Positions 10,800-20,814 of a stretch of DNA of 64,000 bases are shown piece after piece (position 1 is the stretch's first letter; every line of letters begins with the position of its first letter). The notes below the pieces were generated by a model. The model did no database searches. It had not been told where the DNA came from and saw nothing but the letters and a program-made list of their open reading frames with translations. A program made the position numbers and the translations under genes. This DNA is from Pyronema omphalodes. Its lineage: Eukaryota > Ascomycota > Pezizomycetes > Pezizales > Pyronemataceae. The stretch lies in assembly GCA_024516155.1 (NCBI GenBank), contig JAJJXM010000054.1, positions 1 to 64,000 of the forward strand, read 5' to 3'.

Positions 10800-11790
10800 A
10801 AATTAATCTTGTTTTGCTGGGTGTGTTTAAACGCCTCGCGGGATTGTATCAACAATCTGAATAATCCCGGGAGGCGTTTAAACACACCCAGCAAAACAGG
10901 ATTAAAAATCTTAATAATCCCGCGAGGCGTTTAAACACACAACGTTACGTAGCTCAAAATTTCCTGCTGTGTTTAAGCGCCTCGCGGGATTATTCAGATT
11001 TTTAATCCTGTTTTGCTGGCGCGCAACGTCGGTTGTTTAAACGCCTCGCGGGATTGTATCATCAATCTGAATAATCCCGCGAGGCGTTTAAACACACCCA
11101 GCAAAACAGGATTAAAAATCTGAATAATCCCGCGAGGCGTTTAAGCACCCAGCGTTACGTAGCTCAAGATTTTTAATCCTGTTTTGCTGGCGCGCAACGT
11201 CGTATGTTTAAACGCCTCGCGGGATTGTATCATCAATCTGAATAATCCCGCGAGGCGTTTAAACACACCCAGCAAAACAGGATTAAAAATCTGAATAATC
11301 CCGCGAGGCGTTTAAGCACACAGCGTTACATAGCTCAAGATTTTTAATCCTGTTTTGCTGGCGCGCAACGTCGTATGTTTAAACGCCTCGCGGGATTGTA
11401 TCATCAATCTGAATAATCCCGCGAGGCGTTTAAACACACGCAGCAAAACAGGATTAAAAATCTGAATAATCCCGCGAGGCGTTTAAGCACACAGCGTTAC
11501 GTAGCTCAAGATTCTTAATCCTGTTTTGCTGGCGCGCAACGTGGTATGTTTAAACGCCTCGCGGGATTGTATCATCAATCTGAATAATCCTGCGAGGCGT
11601 TTAAACACACCCAGCACAACAGGATTAAAAATCTGAATAATCCCGCGAGGCGTTTAAGCACACAGCGTTACGTAGCTCAAGATTTTTAATCCTGTTTTGC
11701 TGGCGCGCAACGTCGTATGTTTAAACGCCTCGCGGGATTGTCTCATCAATCTGAAGAACCCCGCGAGGCGCTTAAACACAGCAGAAAATC
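10800..11790. repeat. 171-bp tandem repeat array, right arm (inverted)
   Basis: The inverse of the left array with the same 171-bp period: CGTATGTTT-type junctions lie at about 11203, 11374, 11545 and 11716. Unit variants differ from the left arm (for example TTCTTAATCC, CGTGGTATG), so the arms are homologous but not identical. Confidence 0.94.
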
Positions 11791-11875
11791 TCGAGCTGCC
11801 TTGTTCTTTCAATTTGTAATCTTTTTTTTTATTTCCCGCGCCTAATTATTACACCAACCCCCCCCCCCCCCCCCC

Positions 11876-12775
11876 GCAGCTATTCCTTCACAATACTCAG
11901 CTATTCACAATCATCGACCTCCCTCCGCCGCTTTGCTATTCCTCCACAACACTCAGCTATTCACAATCATCGACCTCCCTCCACAACACTCAGCTATTCA
12001 CAACCGCCGCTTTGCTATTCTTCCACAACACTCAGCTATTCACATCATCGACCTCCCTCCGCCGCTTTGCTATTCCTCCACAACACTCAGCTATTCACAA
12101 TCATCGACCTCCCTCCACAACACTCATCTATTCACAACCGCCGCTTTGCTATTCCTCCACAACACTCAGCTATTCACAATCATCGACCTCCCTCCGCCGC
12201 TTTGCTATTCCTCCACAACACTCAGCTATTCACAATCATCGACCTCCCTCCGCCGCTTTGCTATTCCTCCACAACACTCAGCTATTCACATAATCGACCT
12301 CCCTCCGCCGCTTTGCTATTCCTCCACAACACTCAGCTATTCACAACTTTCGACCTCCCTCCACAACACTCAGCTATTCACAACCGCCGCTTTGCTATTC
12401 CTCCACAACACTCAGCTATTCACAATCATCGACCTCCCTCCGCCGCTTTGCTATTCCTCCACAACACTCAGCTATTCACAACTATCGACCTCCCTCCGCC
12501 GCTTTGCTATTCACAACTATCGACCTCCCTCCACAACACTCAGCTATTCACAACTATCGACCTCCCTCCGCCGCTTTGCTATTCCTCCACAACACTCAGC
12601 TATTCACAACTATCGACCTCCCTCCGCCGTCTTGCTATTTACAACTATCGACCTCCCGCCGCCGCTATTCCTCCACAACACTCAGCTATTTACAACTTTC
12701 GACCTCCCTCCGCCGCTATTCCTCCACAACACTCAGCTATTTACAACTATCGACCTCCCTTCGCCGCTTCGTCTC
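11876..12775. repeat. Minisatellite, right arm of the palindrome
   Basis: Inverse of the array at 1-1297 and 7699-8008. The 56-bp unit carries CTCCACAACACTCAGCTATT and CGACCTCCCTCCGCCGC. Towards the outer end the variant CTATTTACAAC appears, mirroring GTTGTAAATAGC near 165-220 in the left arm. The 330-codon ORF running through it is a repeat artefact. Confidence 0.93.
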
Positions 12776-12838
12776 CTCCTCTTCGCCCTTCCGTATTTAC
12801 CCCTGCCCCCTCTCCTCCACAGCTACAACAACCACCAA

Positions 12839-15800
12839 CTATATAATATCATCATCTTGCCGCACCACAGTCCCTTCAATGTTGTCAGGATCCAACCTTT
12901 CAACAACATCATCGTCGTCAATTGACCCTTCATCATCTTCAACACCTATAACATTCCCCTGACTTCCTAAATTCCCGAGCTCCTCGTTGACCACATTTTG
13001 CAGGCGATCGGATATGAATTCACCGAGTTCATCTTCGTCAAACTCCCTATCGATGCCGTCATCGTCGGATCCCACTGTGTCGGCATCCTCATCTTGCTCG
13101 ACCACAGTCTCTGCAATGTTCTCGGGATCTAACCTAAGAATAATCCGTCTCTGCGAGGTAAGCAACATGGCTCTTTCCTCCGGCTCAAAAAGAGGAGCAT
13201 CGACTTTCAGAAGACACTTAATAACACGGTAATGGTGAATTATGATTGTCTTCAACTTGTCGAGGTGTTCTGCTTCCGGGTCATCTAACACCTGTAGGAG
13301 GATAGCCAAACGACGATGTGCCCAATGAACAATTCGTTTTGCATGCAAACGGAGCTGAGTTCTCTCTTCTTCAACTCTTTCAAGGCGAGCTCGAGCCTCA
13401 ATACCCGGACGAACAAAGTCGTATACTGCCCAGTCACCTCGAGCCATAAACAAATCCACATCCCAGATTTCCTCATTGTCCAGCCCTTCATCTCTCAAAC
13501 GTTCTGCATCCAATGTCCTAACTCCAGCACCCCTTGCAACCTGATTGTATTCTTGAACCAGGTTGTCCAAGGCCTTGCTCCGCTGCCTGATCCCATTGAG
13601 AGATGTTTTTGCTGCTTCTTGTCCAATTCTGCGGTGAAGGAGCTCAAGCTCGGCTGACCTTTCAGTCAGATGATGAATTAACTGGGTCTGCAGTTCATGC
13701 AATGCTGACACTGCTGCCCTTTGTTGGAATTTTCTGAACTTTTCCCCATCAGGAGACTGCCAGGCAGGGTCATCTCGACGCTCTCCATGCTGGTTAAAGA
13801 GATTGTCAGTTGCTCTAATTGCTTCTCCCCCACGCCTGTAAGTTCTCGATTTGGCTAATGTGAGTGGTGGCCGCACAGGAAGACCAACTGCATGGGCCTG
13901 TGGGCCTCTACCCCCTCTGCCTCTACCCCCTCTGCCTCTACCCCCACGGCCTCTACCATCTGAACCTCTTCCTCCACCCATTCCAGGATTTGCCAGTAGT
14001 TCGGCCAGCCTATTCTCTTTAGCCAGAGCAGCATAGATTAGATCTCCAGGTTCAGTTTGGGCTTCACTATACTTTCATTAGCTAATGACAAAAGGAAAAC
14101 ATGAGAACAGATATATAAAGATAAAAATGGGAATGTACTCACGTGAACCTGGTAAAGTACTCAATCTGGTCAGAGGCTTGCTCATCAAGATACTCCACAG
14201 TGACTGATTGTCTAGGATGAAGCTGTCCTCCTTTGTCTCTCCTTTCTGGGACTGTTCGACGCAGAATAAGCTGTAATTTGGCTGACTCTTCAAGTTCCAT
14301 TTGCTTTGCCTTCTTCCAGCGTCTCTCTAGGTTCTTTCCAAAGGTCTCCAGTGCCCTCCTGGCAATAGACAAGCTGCAGGAGTCAATTTTCTGCATCTTC
14401 CTTGGTCCACTGGTAACTCGTCCGGATGCAATTAGATGAGATAGCATGTACCAATGCTGTTCAATCTCTTCTCCAACCATTAATCCAAACCCCTTCAACC
14501 GTAGAGTACTCCATAGAACATGACAGGCATATTTGTGGGCGTATATGTGAAACCTGCCAATTGCACCCTGTACCCTCCTTGCATCTTCTGGCAAAAGCCT
14601 TTCCCATGCTGGGACAAATACACAGGATACATCATAGCACAATCTGACTTTCATAGCTGGATCATGCTGGAGTATATCCTTAACCAGCTCAACACCGTGA
14701 CTTTGCCTTTCACCTGTTCCATGAATATTGAGGTATCGAAGTTGTATACCATGAAAACAGGTCATTCCCATAAGTCCAGATTCATCCAGGTGCTTCTTGC
14801 TAGAAGTGTTAAGAGTCTTGCCCCATCCACCTGTTGCATGCAACCTGTTGTCGCATCCGGCGGTGTTGTTGTTGGCTGCTGGCGTATCCTCAGAAGAAAA
14901 GTCCCGGATCCCATAAGAAACGAATTTCCTGGGTTCCAAGTATTCATGATTGGTTCCCCCTCTGTCTTTAAAGCGAATATGCTGAAAGTTGCCATCAATG
15001 GTGATTCCCACAGATCTGTCCGCTGGGTGATGACTGAAGTCGAAGCATGCTGGAGAGGAATTTGCAACGTTTTCATCTTCCCATGAATGGTCGTCCCCAG
15101 TGATTGCCCTTTCACATGTCTGTAAATACATGCTAGTATAAGCTTCCACCCCATTCTCAACAGCAACAAAGTGATGATATGCGTCCAGTAACAAGTCGTA
15201 GAAGTCCGGTAACGTCTTGGCCATATACATCTCATGTACCGCTCGAAGTCCAGCAGCCCATGCATACTTTGAAGGGCTTCCTCTAATCCCTTGCTCATGT
15301 AAAAGGCGTAAGAGTCTGATCGAAAAGAATGTCCGAGGTTTGACTGGGGTTGATGGGAAGAATCCGTCCTGAACAAATGATGAAGATCGTTGTCCACAAA
15401 TGCACAGAGGAACCATGCGTATCTCATATGACTCCAAGGAGATGAAACGTGCATTGATATCCTCAGTCGGACAGTCGCATAGCTCAGGTCGCTGTGCAGA
15501 TGTCCGAAATGCTATCATCCTCTGCTCAGCCTTGATCCAGTTTGCCGCAGTGGCTTGTTGTTCAGCCGCGTTGGCCCGACGGGAGCGCCCAAAGATGTTG
15601 TGCTGCGCATGTTGTTCGATGTCGTGTGGATCGAGGTGGTATGGATTTTCGATATCGCTTTCGAGCGTGGGTGGTTCAATGGGACCATCATTTTGACTGC
15701 GATGGTATCCAGGTGGCGGGATCAAGCGATTCGGTCTCGTCTTCAGTGACTCTTCCCACCGCCGGGCTGCAGTGTAGGGCAGAGTGCGGGTGAACGCTCC

Positions 15801-15866
15801 ACCGCGGAGACCTGCACTGACCTGCTGCAGGCTGCGTCCTTTGCGACTAATCTTCAGGACAGGCAT
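12839..15866 (-). CDS. KDZ-superfamily transposase (two exons)
   Basis: Predicted DNA transposase of 983 aa: exon 1 15866-14143, a 76-bp intron 14142-14067, exon 2 14066-12839. The frame is also open to 15935, but the ATG at 15866 (MPVLKISRKG) is the first in-frame Met and a stop lies upstream. Exon 1 has the CxC-type N-terminal motifs (LCDCPTE, LCICGQ; FFPSTPVKP) and the KDZ catalytic core. Candidate acidic residues are Asp in ITIDGNFQHIRF (about residue 291), Asp in CYDVSC (about 412) and Glu in GFGLMVGEEIEQHW (about 466). IHGTGERQSHGVELVKDIL and RFHIYAHKYACHVLW are also typical of the family. Exon 2 adds an RG-rich linker, a coiled coil (LHRRIGQEAAK region) and an acidic tail holding two copies of an RLDPENIAETVV-like repeat. 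It is uninterrupted, so it may be active. The 3' end lies 64 bp from the right minisatellite arm. Confidence 0.88.
14067..14142 (-). other. Spliceosomal intron of the KDZ transposase gene
   Basis: On the minus strand the intron starts GTGAGTAC and ends GAAAGTATAG. A branch-like CTAAT lies about 16 nt before the acceptor. Using the earlier CATTAG acceptor would give an immediate TAA; the TATAG acceptor joins the two long ORFs in frame. Confidence 0.85.
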
Positions 15867-16044
15867 TTGAATGCCAGTAGGATACGAAACGTTGAGATTG
15901 GAGTAGCGGTGTGGGTCAGTTGGTGTTTGTTGCAAGGAGATGGGGTGAGGTGGTGGTTGTTGCTAGGACGTGTAGTTCGTTACGCGTAATTTGTAAAGCC
16001 GGGTAACCTTCCAGCAGCGCACCATCCCTTACAACACTGGTTAA
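15867..16044. other. Upstream region of the KDZ gene
   Basis: Presumed promoter and 5' UTR of the minus-strand KDZ gene. No clear TATA box is seen. It ends in T-rich sequence that merges into the satellite array. Confidence 0.4.
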
Positions 16045-16938
16045 CATTTTTTTTTTTAATTTTTTTTTTTCAAAACATGGTCACGCGAATAAGTATATTT
16101 AACAGCTTTTAATTCATCGCAAAAGCGATGGAACAATTTTTTTTATTTTTAAAAGATGTTGTTTTTGATCCAAAAGATTTGGAGCGGGGCGACGCCCCAG
16201 CGGAGCAGCACCGCTCGCTTACGACTCGGTGCTGTTTCCAGTCACCAATTTTTTTTTTTTTTTTTCAAAACATGGTCACGCGAATAAGTATATTTAACAG
16301 CTTTTAATTCATCGCAAAAGCGATGGAACAATTTTTTTTATTTTTAAAAGATGTTGTTTTTGATCCAAAAGATTTGGAGCGGGGCGACGCCCCAGCGGAG
16401 CAGCACCGCTCGCTCACGACATTGGTGCTGTTTCCAGTCACCAATTTTTTTTTTTTTTTTTTTCAAAACATGGTCACGCGAATAAGTATATTTAACAGCT
16501 TTTAATTCATCGCAAAAGCGATGGAACAATTTTTTTTATTTTTAAAAGATGTTGTTTTTGATCCAAAAGATTTGGAGCGGGGCGACGCCCCAGCGGAGCA
16601 GCACCGCTCGCTCACGACATTGGTGCTGTTTCCAGTCACCAATTTTTTTTTTTTTTTTTTTCAAAACATGGTCACGCGAATAAGTATATTTAACAGCTTT
16701 TTATTCATCGCAAAAGCGATGGAATAATGTTTTTTATTTTTAAAAGATGTTGTTTTTGATCCAAAAGATTTGGAGCGGGGCGACGCCCCAGCGGAGCAGC
16801 ACCGCTCGCTTACGACATTGGTGCTGTTTCCAGTCACCAATTTTTTTTTTTTTTTTTTTCAAAACATGGTCACGCGAATAAGTATATTTAACAGCTTTTT
16901 ATTCATCGCAAAAGCGATGGAACAATTTTTTTTATTCT
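16045..16938. repeat. 198-bp satellite, about 4.5 units
   Basis: CAAAACATGGTCACGCGAAT occurs at 16071, 16266, 16464, 16662 and 16860 (spacings 195, 198, 198, 198). Each unit is AT-rich, carries a T16-T20 tract, and has three short GC hairpins: CATCGC-AAAA-GCGATG, GGGGCG-A-CGCCCC and AGCGG-7nt-CCGCT. The composition, AT-rich DNA with palindromic GC clusters, resembles fungal mitochondrial intergenic DNA. Small ORFs in it repeat with the unit and are not genes. Confidence 0.92.
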
Positions 16939-16993
16939 TGAAAGTTCATGTTTGAGTAAAAAAGTTTTTGAAGCCGGGCGGCTGCCCTGCGGG

Positions 16994-17050
16994 CCACCAT
17001 CAAATTAGTTGGAGGCGGCGTGCGCCGCCTCCTAACTAAGTTGATGGTGG
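16994..17050. repeat. Large imperfect hairpin (26-bp stem)
   Basis: CCACCATCAA (16994-17003) pairs with TTGATGGTGG (17041-17050), TTAGTT with AACTAA, and GGAGGCGGCG (17011-17020) with CGCCGCCTCC (17023-17032), leaving a 2-nt loop, one mismatch and one bulge. A further GC palindrome, GGGCGGCTGCCC, lies just left. It is of the same style as the GC clusters in the satellite. Confidence 0.85.
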
Positions 17051-18252
17051 AGTTCCACCCGTTAGGTGCCCCTGCTCTCCCCAGCTCTCCTCTGCTCTTC
17101 TTTTCTCTCCGCTTCTCTCCCCACCGCTCTACTTCCGTCTTTACCGCTCCCCGTCTCTCCGCTCCTCTCTTCTCCACTACTCTCTTCTCTGCTCCGTTTC
17201 ACTCATCTCCGCTCCCCTTCTCTCCGCCTCTCTCACTTCGCCCTAGCCTTTTTCCTCTTCTTTTCAGACTTCTCCACTCGCCTCTCTTCAGTTTTTGTCT
17301 CATCCTTTTCACTTCTTCCTCTCACTTCCCCTATTCGGCTTGTCTATGTATCTGTCTTTGGTGTTTGTTTTTATTTACAGCATTATACGTATTTTTCGAT
17401 CAGAACTGCTTCATGCTCGTTCTCAGATTTGATCAGTGTTTCCCAACCTATTCTTCTTCCTTCCGTGTCATCCTCTATAGCGGGAGCATTGGTTACCTGT
17501 ATCCACTCTGTCGGGGCAATCTTGGTAGTAGAGACCATGGTGGAGAAAACTCTGGTGCATGAAGCCGAGAAAAGACAGACCTGAGATATAGAGATACAGG
17601 ATAACATTGTAAAATAACACATAACACGTAAATTCAACATTTCATCCATATATCAATGCCTAAGTAAAGTATCACGCCGCGTATTCAGGTGTTGAGGCAA
17701 AACGTCGTCTCTGCGCAGTGCAGCATCGGTACGTGCTTGCGATTTTGTGATGCGCATCTGTCGGTGTTTTAGTCAGCGGTGTGGCTGCGTCGTTGTGGCG
17801 ACACTGTATTTTGGTAGGTGAGCACTCTTCCTCTGTTCCACTGCTGCGTTGCAACAGATGAACAGTGGAAAGTGTAAATGCAAATTAAAAATGCAAAGTT
17901 TTTTTGTCCCTCCATGTACAGATGCGTTGCCGTATTCTTAGCATCTAGATTTTACATTTAATCGCGTCTTCATTCGCTTGCCCTTACGCGCGTGCTTTCC
18001 ATCCGCGCGTACTTCCATGGGGGTTTACGCTGTCCAAAAAAACTATGTTATTATTATTGAATTTTAAATTTTTCTGTTAATCGCACCGTGATTATTTCAA
18101 GTATCGGCATTTTCCGTTTTTTTTTGTTTTGTATCATACACTGTTCGAGGCCTGAAAGGCCTATGCAGGAAGAAAGAAATCCTGGTATCCCGTCCTCGTG
18201 GCCCCGTTCGCGTGTGTTATTCATTCGTGTGTTCTTCCGCCACAAGTGAGCC
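17051..18252. other. No gene seen; polypyrimidine tract and a dispersed repeat
   Basis: 17070-17340 is a C/T-rich strand (CTCTCCGCTCC-like), potentially triplex-forming; its Ser/Leu/Pro ORFs are compositional. 17820-17935 (CACTGCTGCGTTGCAACAGA, then CATGTACAGATGCGTTGCCG) has a diverged relative at 25795-25885 in the same orientation. I recognise no coding gene. Confidence 0.55.
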
Positions 18253-18658
18253 TTAGGGCGCGTCTGGATACGCCGAAAATGGGCGGTTTTGTCCGTTACC
18301 AGGGGTCCCTCCGTTATGCAAAATTTTGGGGTGTTTGGAAAGGACGATTTGCTCCTTTCCTTAATGAAAGCGTCCGTTACGTCGCTAAGAAATTGTCCGT
18401 CACAAGAAAGTACCTCTCGAGGTACTTTTCATGTCCGTTACGGAACCACGTCCTACAAAAATCAAAAATTGCTCGCATCACGTGCTGCATCCCGCCCAAA
18501 ATTTCCGTGACTAACCAAAAAAAATTTTTTTTTTCATACTTCGCTTTCTGTGTTACCCTAACCGCGATATCCATCATTCCCAAACCACAAACACCTCGGA
18601 AATATCCAACACCCGAACCGTATTTGCGTCGCTCCTACACAAAATGGGTGATCTATTC

Positions 18659-19168
18659 TGTCACGGCACACGGCTGACGAGCCGTTGTGTTGTTGCGTCA
18701 TCATTGTGTTGTCGTTGTTGTCTTGCCGTGTTGTGTTGTGTTGTCGTTGTGTTGTTGTGTGTGCCGTGCCGTTGTGGTTGATAGACTGACTGATGATGGA
18801 TGACGTAGCATGAGCTGGAGAGCTGTGTCGTCGCAGGTGAAATGATGGAGAACGGAAGCTGTCATGTAGCGATGTTGGATGACGGCCCAGCAAGAGTGCT
18901 GGCCGCCCCTTTGTACATAAGGAGGCTTGCCTCCCCGTTGTTGAGTTCTCCATCGAACGTCTTGTGTCTTTCCCTTGTCCTTGATAAAGACTTCTCCTTT
19001 CAGTCCCACGTCATTCTTGTCCTTGTCCCTGTCCCTGTTTCGTGTGCCGTCCGTCTGCCGTGCACTTCGGTCCTTGTCCTTCTGTTCCCGATCCCGGAAC
19101 CCGTCTAGTCCCCCCTTGCCGGTAGTGTTCAGTGTGTTCTTCGAACGTCCGTTCCTAGTTCCCTGACA
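18659..19168 (+). repeat. 5' LTR of A2
   Basis: Starts TGTCACGGCACACGG and ends TAGTTCCCTGACA. It is shorter than the A1 LTR through indels in the GTTGT-rich part. It carries GATAAAGACTTC where A1 has the AATAAA signal. Confidence 0.95.
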
Positions 19169-19203
19169 TTACGTTCGATCTAATAATTATTCGACCAACA
19201 CGC

Positions 19204-19446
19204 ATGAACCCCACCGGTTCTGCCTGGACACACGCCTTGAAACAAGCCCTGGAAACTCACACCCTAAACGAGACCTTCGGGATTTCCGACCGATTCGCTG
19301 GCGCAGTGCGACGAACCATCCGAAGAGCAGAAAATCACTGCTACCTTGTGGTCAGCTGGGAACTCCAGGACTATACTTACCAGGAGCACGTCCGCCACAC
19401 CATCCGACTTAAGCCGATCCTCCGAGCCCGCCAGCATGCACGTTAA
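19204..19446 (+). other. Short ORF upstream of gag (A2)
   Basis: 80 codons starting MNPTGSAWTHALKQ, ending CAT GCA CGT TAA, so that its last codons overlap the gag ATG (19436) by 11 nt. This arrangement could support termination-reinitiation or restrict gag initiation. Family B has an analogous leader ORF. No domain is recognised. Confidence 0.55.
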
Positions 19447-20782
19447 ACTTATCGACGAAGGACATTGGCAGCAAATCGTCAACGCTGCCTCCATGACTCA
19501 GTTCCCTGACAGCCATGAACCGCTTACGTTCACCAAACAACTTGCGCAATCAATCCTAGACGCCCAAGACCATCCCACGGGCTACCTCTTGAACGACCAC
19601 GCGGAGACCCCCGGCTCCCGTAACAGCACTCGAGTCTCAAGCCCTGTCGCCTCCCGCGCTCCGGAAGCTCCCACCCCTGCCCCCATTCCCCCTCTCGTTA
19701 TTCAGACTGGCTCCGTCCAGGTTTATCCCACTGGCCCAGAAACAGTGCCGCGAACCGCCGCACCCCCTACCACAGCCGCAGCCGCAGCCCCCGCCCCCGC
19801 TATAATCGCACCAGTTCCAAGACTTCCCCCCCGAGACCCAGAAATCCTCCTAACCCCGGAGGAACCAGCAGATACGAATGAAATTCACTACTACGAGAAG
19901 GAGCTCACCCGCCAGCGTGAACTCATCAACGCGCTACTCGCCTCCCCTGGCATCCGCGTTACCGGAGACAAAATTTCGGATCCACCAACCTTCGATGGGT
20001 CCAACAGGGAGGACCTCCGCCGCTTCGTCTCCTTGCTTCGTATCAAGTTGGTGAGCGACGAATTACGCTTCCCAACCCCTCACAAGCGGATTTCTTATGC
20101 CATGGGCCGCCTCCGCGGACGCGCCTTCGATCAGATTCTTCCTTCTATCAAGGAAAATGGCAACCGCTGGGCCCTCAACGACGTCGAGGACGTCATTAAA
20201 ATCCTACAGCGTACCTTTGGAGACCCGGACGAGCGCGCAACGGCTCGTTTCAAACTACAAAATCTCCGACAAAACAACCGCGAATTTTCAGACTATTATG
20301 CAGAGTTCTCCCGCCTGGTCGCAGAATTAGGCTGGGATGAAGCCGCCACCATGGATGCTCTGCGTAACGGACTGTCCCTCGAGTTGCGCGAAAAGTTGGT
20401 TGGCGCCCATCCCACCGCTACGATGCACGGATTTGTTGAACAGCGCCAAAAATTGGACTCCCAATTGAGAGCACTTGAGAATCTCCGCAAGCTGCGTACC
20501 AACCGCGGCCAAGTGAAACCCACTACTGCCGCCACCCCCGCCACCAGTCGCCCCACCCCCGCTACCCAAGCCACCACCGCCTCCTCCAGCAAGCAAACCC
20601 CTGCCCTGGGACCCCGTCAGAAACTGTCGGCACAGGAACGCGCGACCCGCCTGTCAGAAGGACGTTGCCTCTACTGCGGTGGCCTTGGCCACATGGCTGC
20701 GTCGTGCCCCGCCAAGACGAATGTTAAAGTGGCGAGTGTGGAATTATTGGATAATGAAGAAGAGGTGTCGGGAAAAGATTAA
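19436..20782 (+). CDS. Gag polyprotein (A2)
   Basis: 448 residues (MHVKLIDEGHWQ start), the same length as the A1 Gag and uninterrupted. It has a Pro/Ala-rich linker, a Gag core, and a CCHC knuckle CLYCGGLGHMAASC near the C-terminus. It ends GGA AAA GAT TAA on the same frameshift heptamer as A1. Intact Gag next to a broken Pol could still package other copies. Confidence 0.92.
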   Translation: MHVKLIDEGHWQQIVNAASMTQFPDSHEPLTFTKQLAQSILDAQDHPTGYLLNDHAETPGSRNSTRVSSPVASRAPEAPTPAPIPPLVIQTGSVQVYPTGPETVPRTAAPPTTAAAAAPAPAIIAPVPRLPPRDPEILLTPEEPADTNEIHYYEKELTRQRELINALLASPGIRVTGDKISDPPTFDGSNREDLRRFVSLLRIKLVSDELRFPTPHKRISYAMGRLRGRAFDQILPSIKENGNRWALNDVEDVIKILQRTFGDPDERATARFKLQNLRQNNREFSDYYAEFSRLVAELGWDEAATMDALRNGLSLELREKLVGAHPTATMHGFVEQRQKLDSQLRALENLRKLRTNRGQVKPTTAATPATSRPTPATQATTASSSKQTPALGPRQKLSAQERATRLSEGRCLYCGGLGHMAASCPAKTNVKVASVELLDNEEEVSGKD

Positions 20783-20814
20783 ACCAGCTGCAAGAAGATG
20801 GCTCTGCCGCTGGT
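20770..20814 (+). promoter_or_regulatory. Predicted -1 frameshift signal, gag/pol (A2)
   Basis: GGGAAAA at 20770-20776, a 6-nt spacer (20777-20782), then ACCAGC (20783-20788) pairing with GCTGGT (20809-20814). It matches A1 except in the spacer (GATTAA instead of GAATAA). Confidence 0.8.

Larger units (their letters stand above)
8009..11875. mobile_element. Palindromic 3.8-kb segment with long inverted arms (possible non-autonomous element)
   Basis: Bounded by G17 (8009-8025) and C18 (11858-11875). Inside these, inverted terminal segments match over at least 130 bp (TAATTAGGCGCGGGAAATAA at the left; its inverse ends at 11857), followed by arms of 171-bp tandem units and a unique core (about 8990-10800). 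No transposase or long coding ORF lies inside. No target duplication can be assigned, because the symmetry carries on outward into the minisatellite arms. It could be a non-autonomous DNA element, perhaps mobilised by the adjacent KDZ transposase, or a chromosomal inverted duplication. The two arms differ in sequence, which argues against a simple read-level palindrome artefact. Confidence 0.6.

Noticed and set aside
8095..11790. Regularly spaced palindromic repeats that resemble a CRISPR array
   Set aside because: The whole 171-bp unit is repeated with no unique spacers, the genome is eukaryotic and there are no cas genes.
1..12775. Whole palindrome as a simple long-read fold-back artefact
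   Set aside because: Arms differ in repeat number and sequence and only one arm holds A1; a read-level artefact would give near-identical arms. It still deserves a read check.
11933..12925. 330-codon ORF with repeated LLFLHNTQLFT peptide, and similar minus-strand ORFs at 273-1574 and 7659-7951
   Set aside because: They are open only because the minisatellite lacks stops in some phases; the same peptides appear in several frames and indels between units shift the frame.
17020..17584. Two overlapping Ser/Leu/Pro-rich ORFs of 172-180 codons
   Set aside because: They follow the C/T-rich strand composition; overlapping frames are equally open and no domain is visible.
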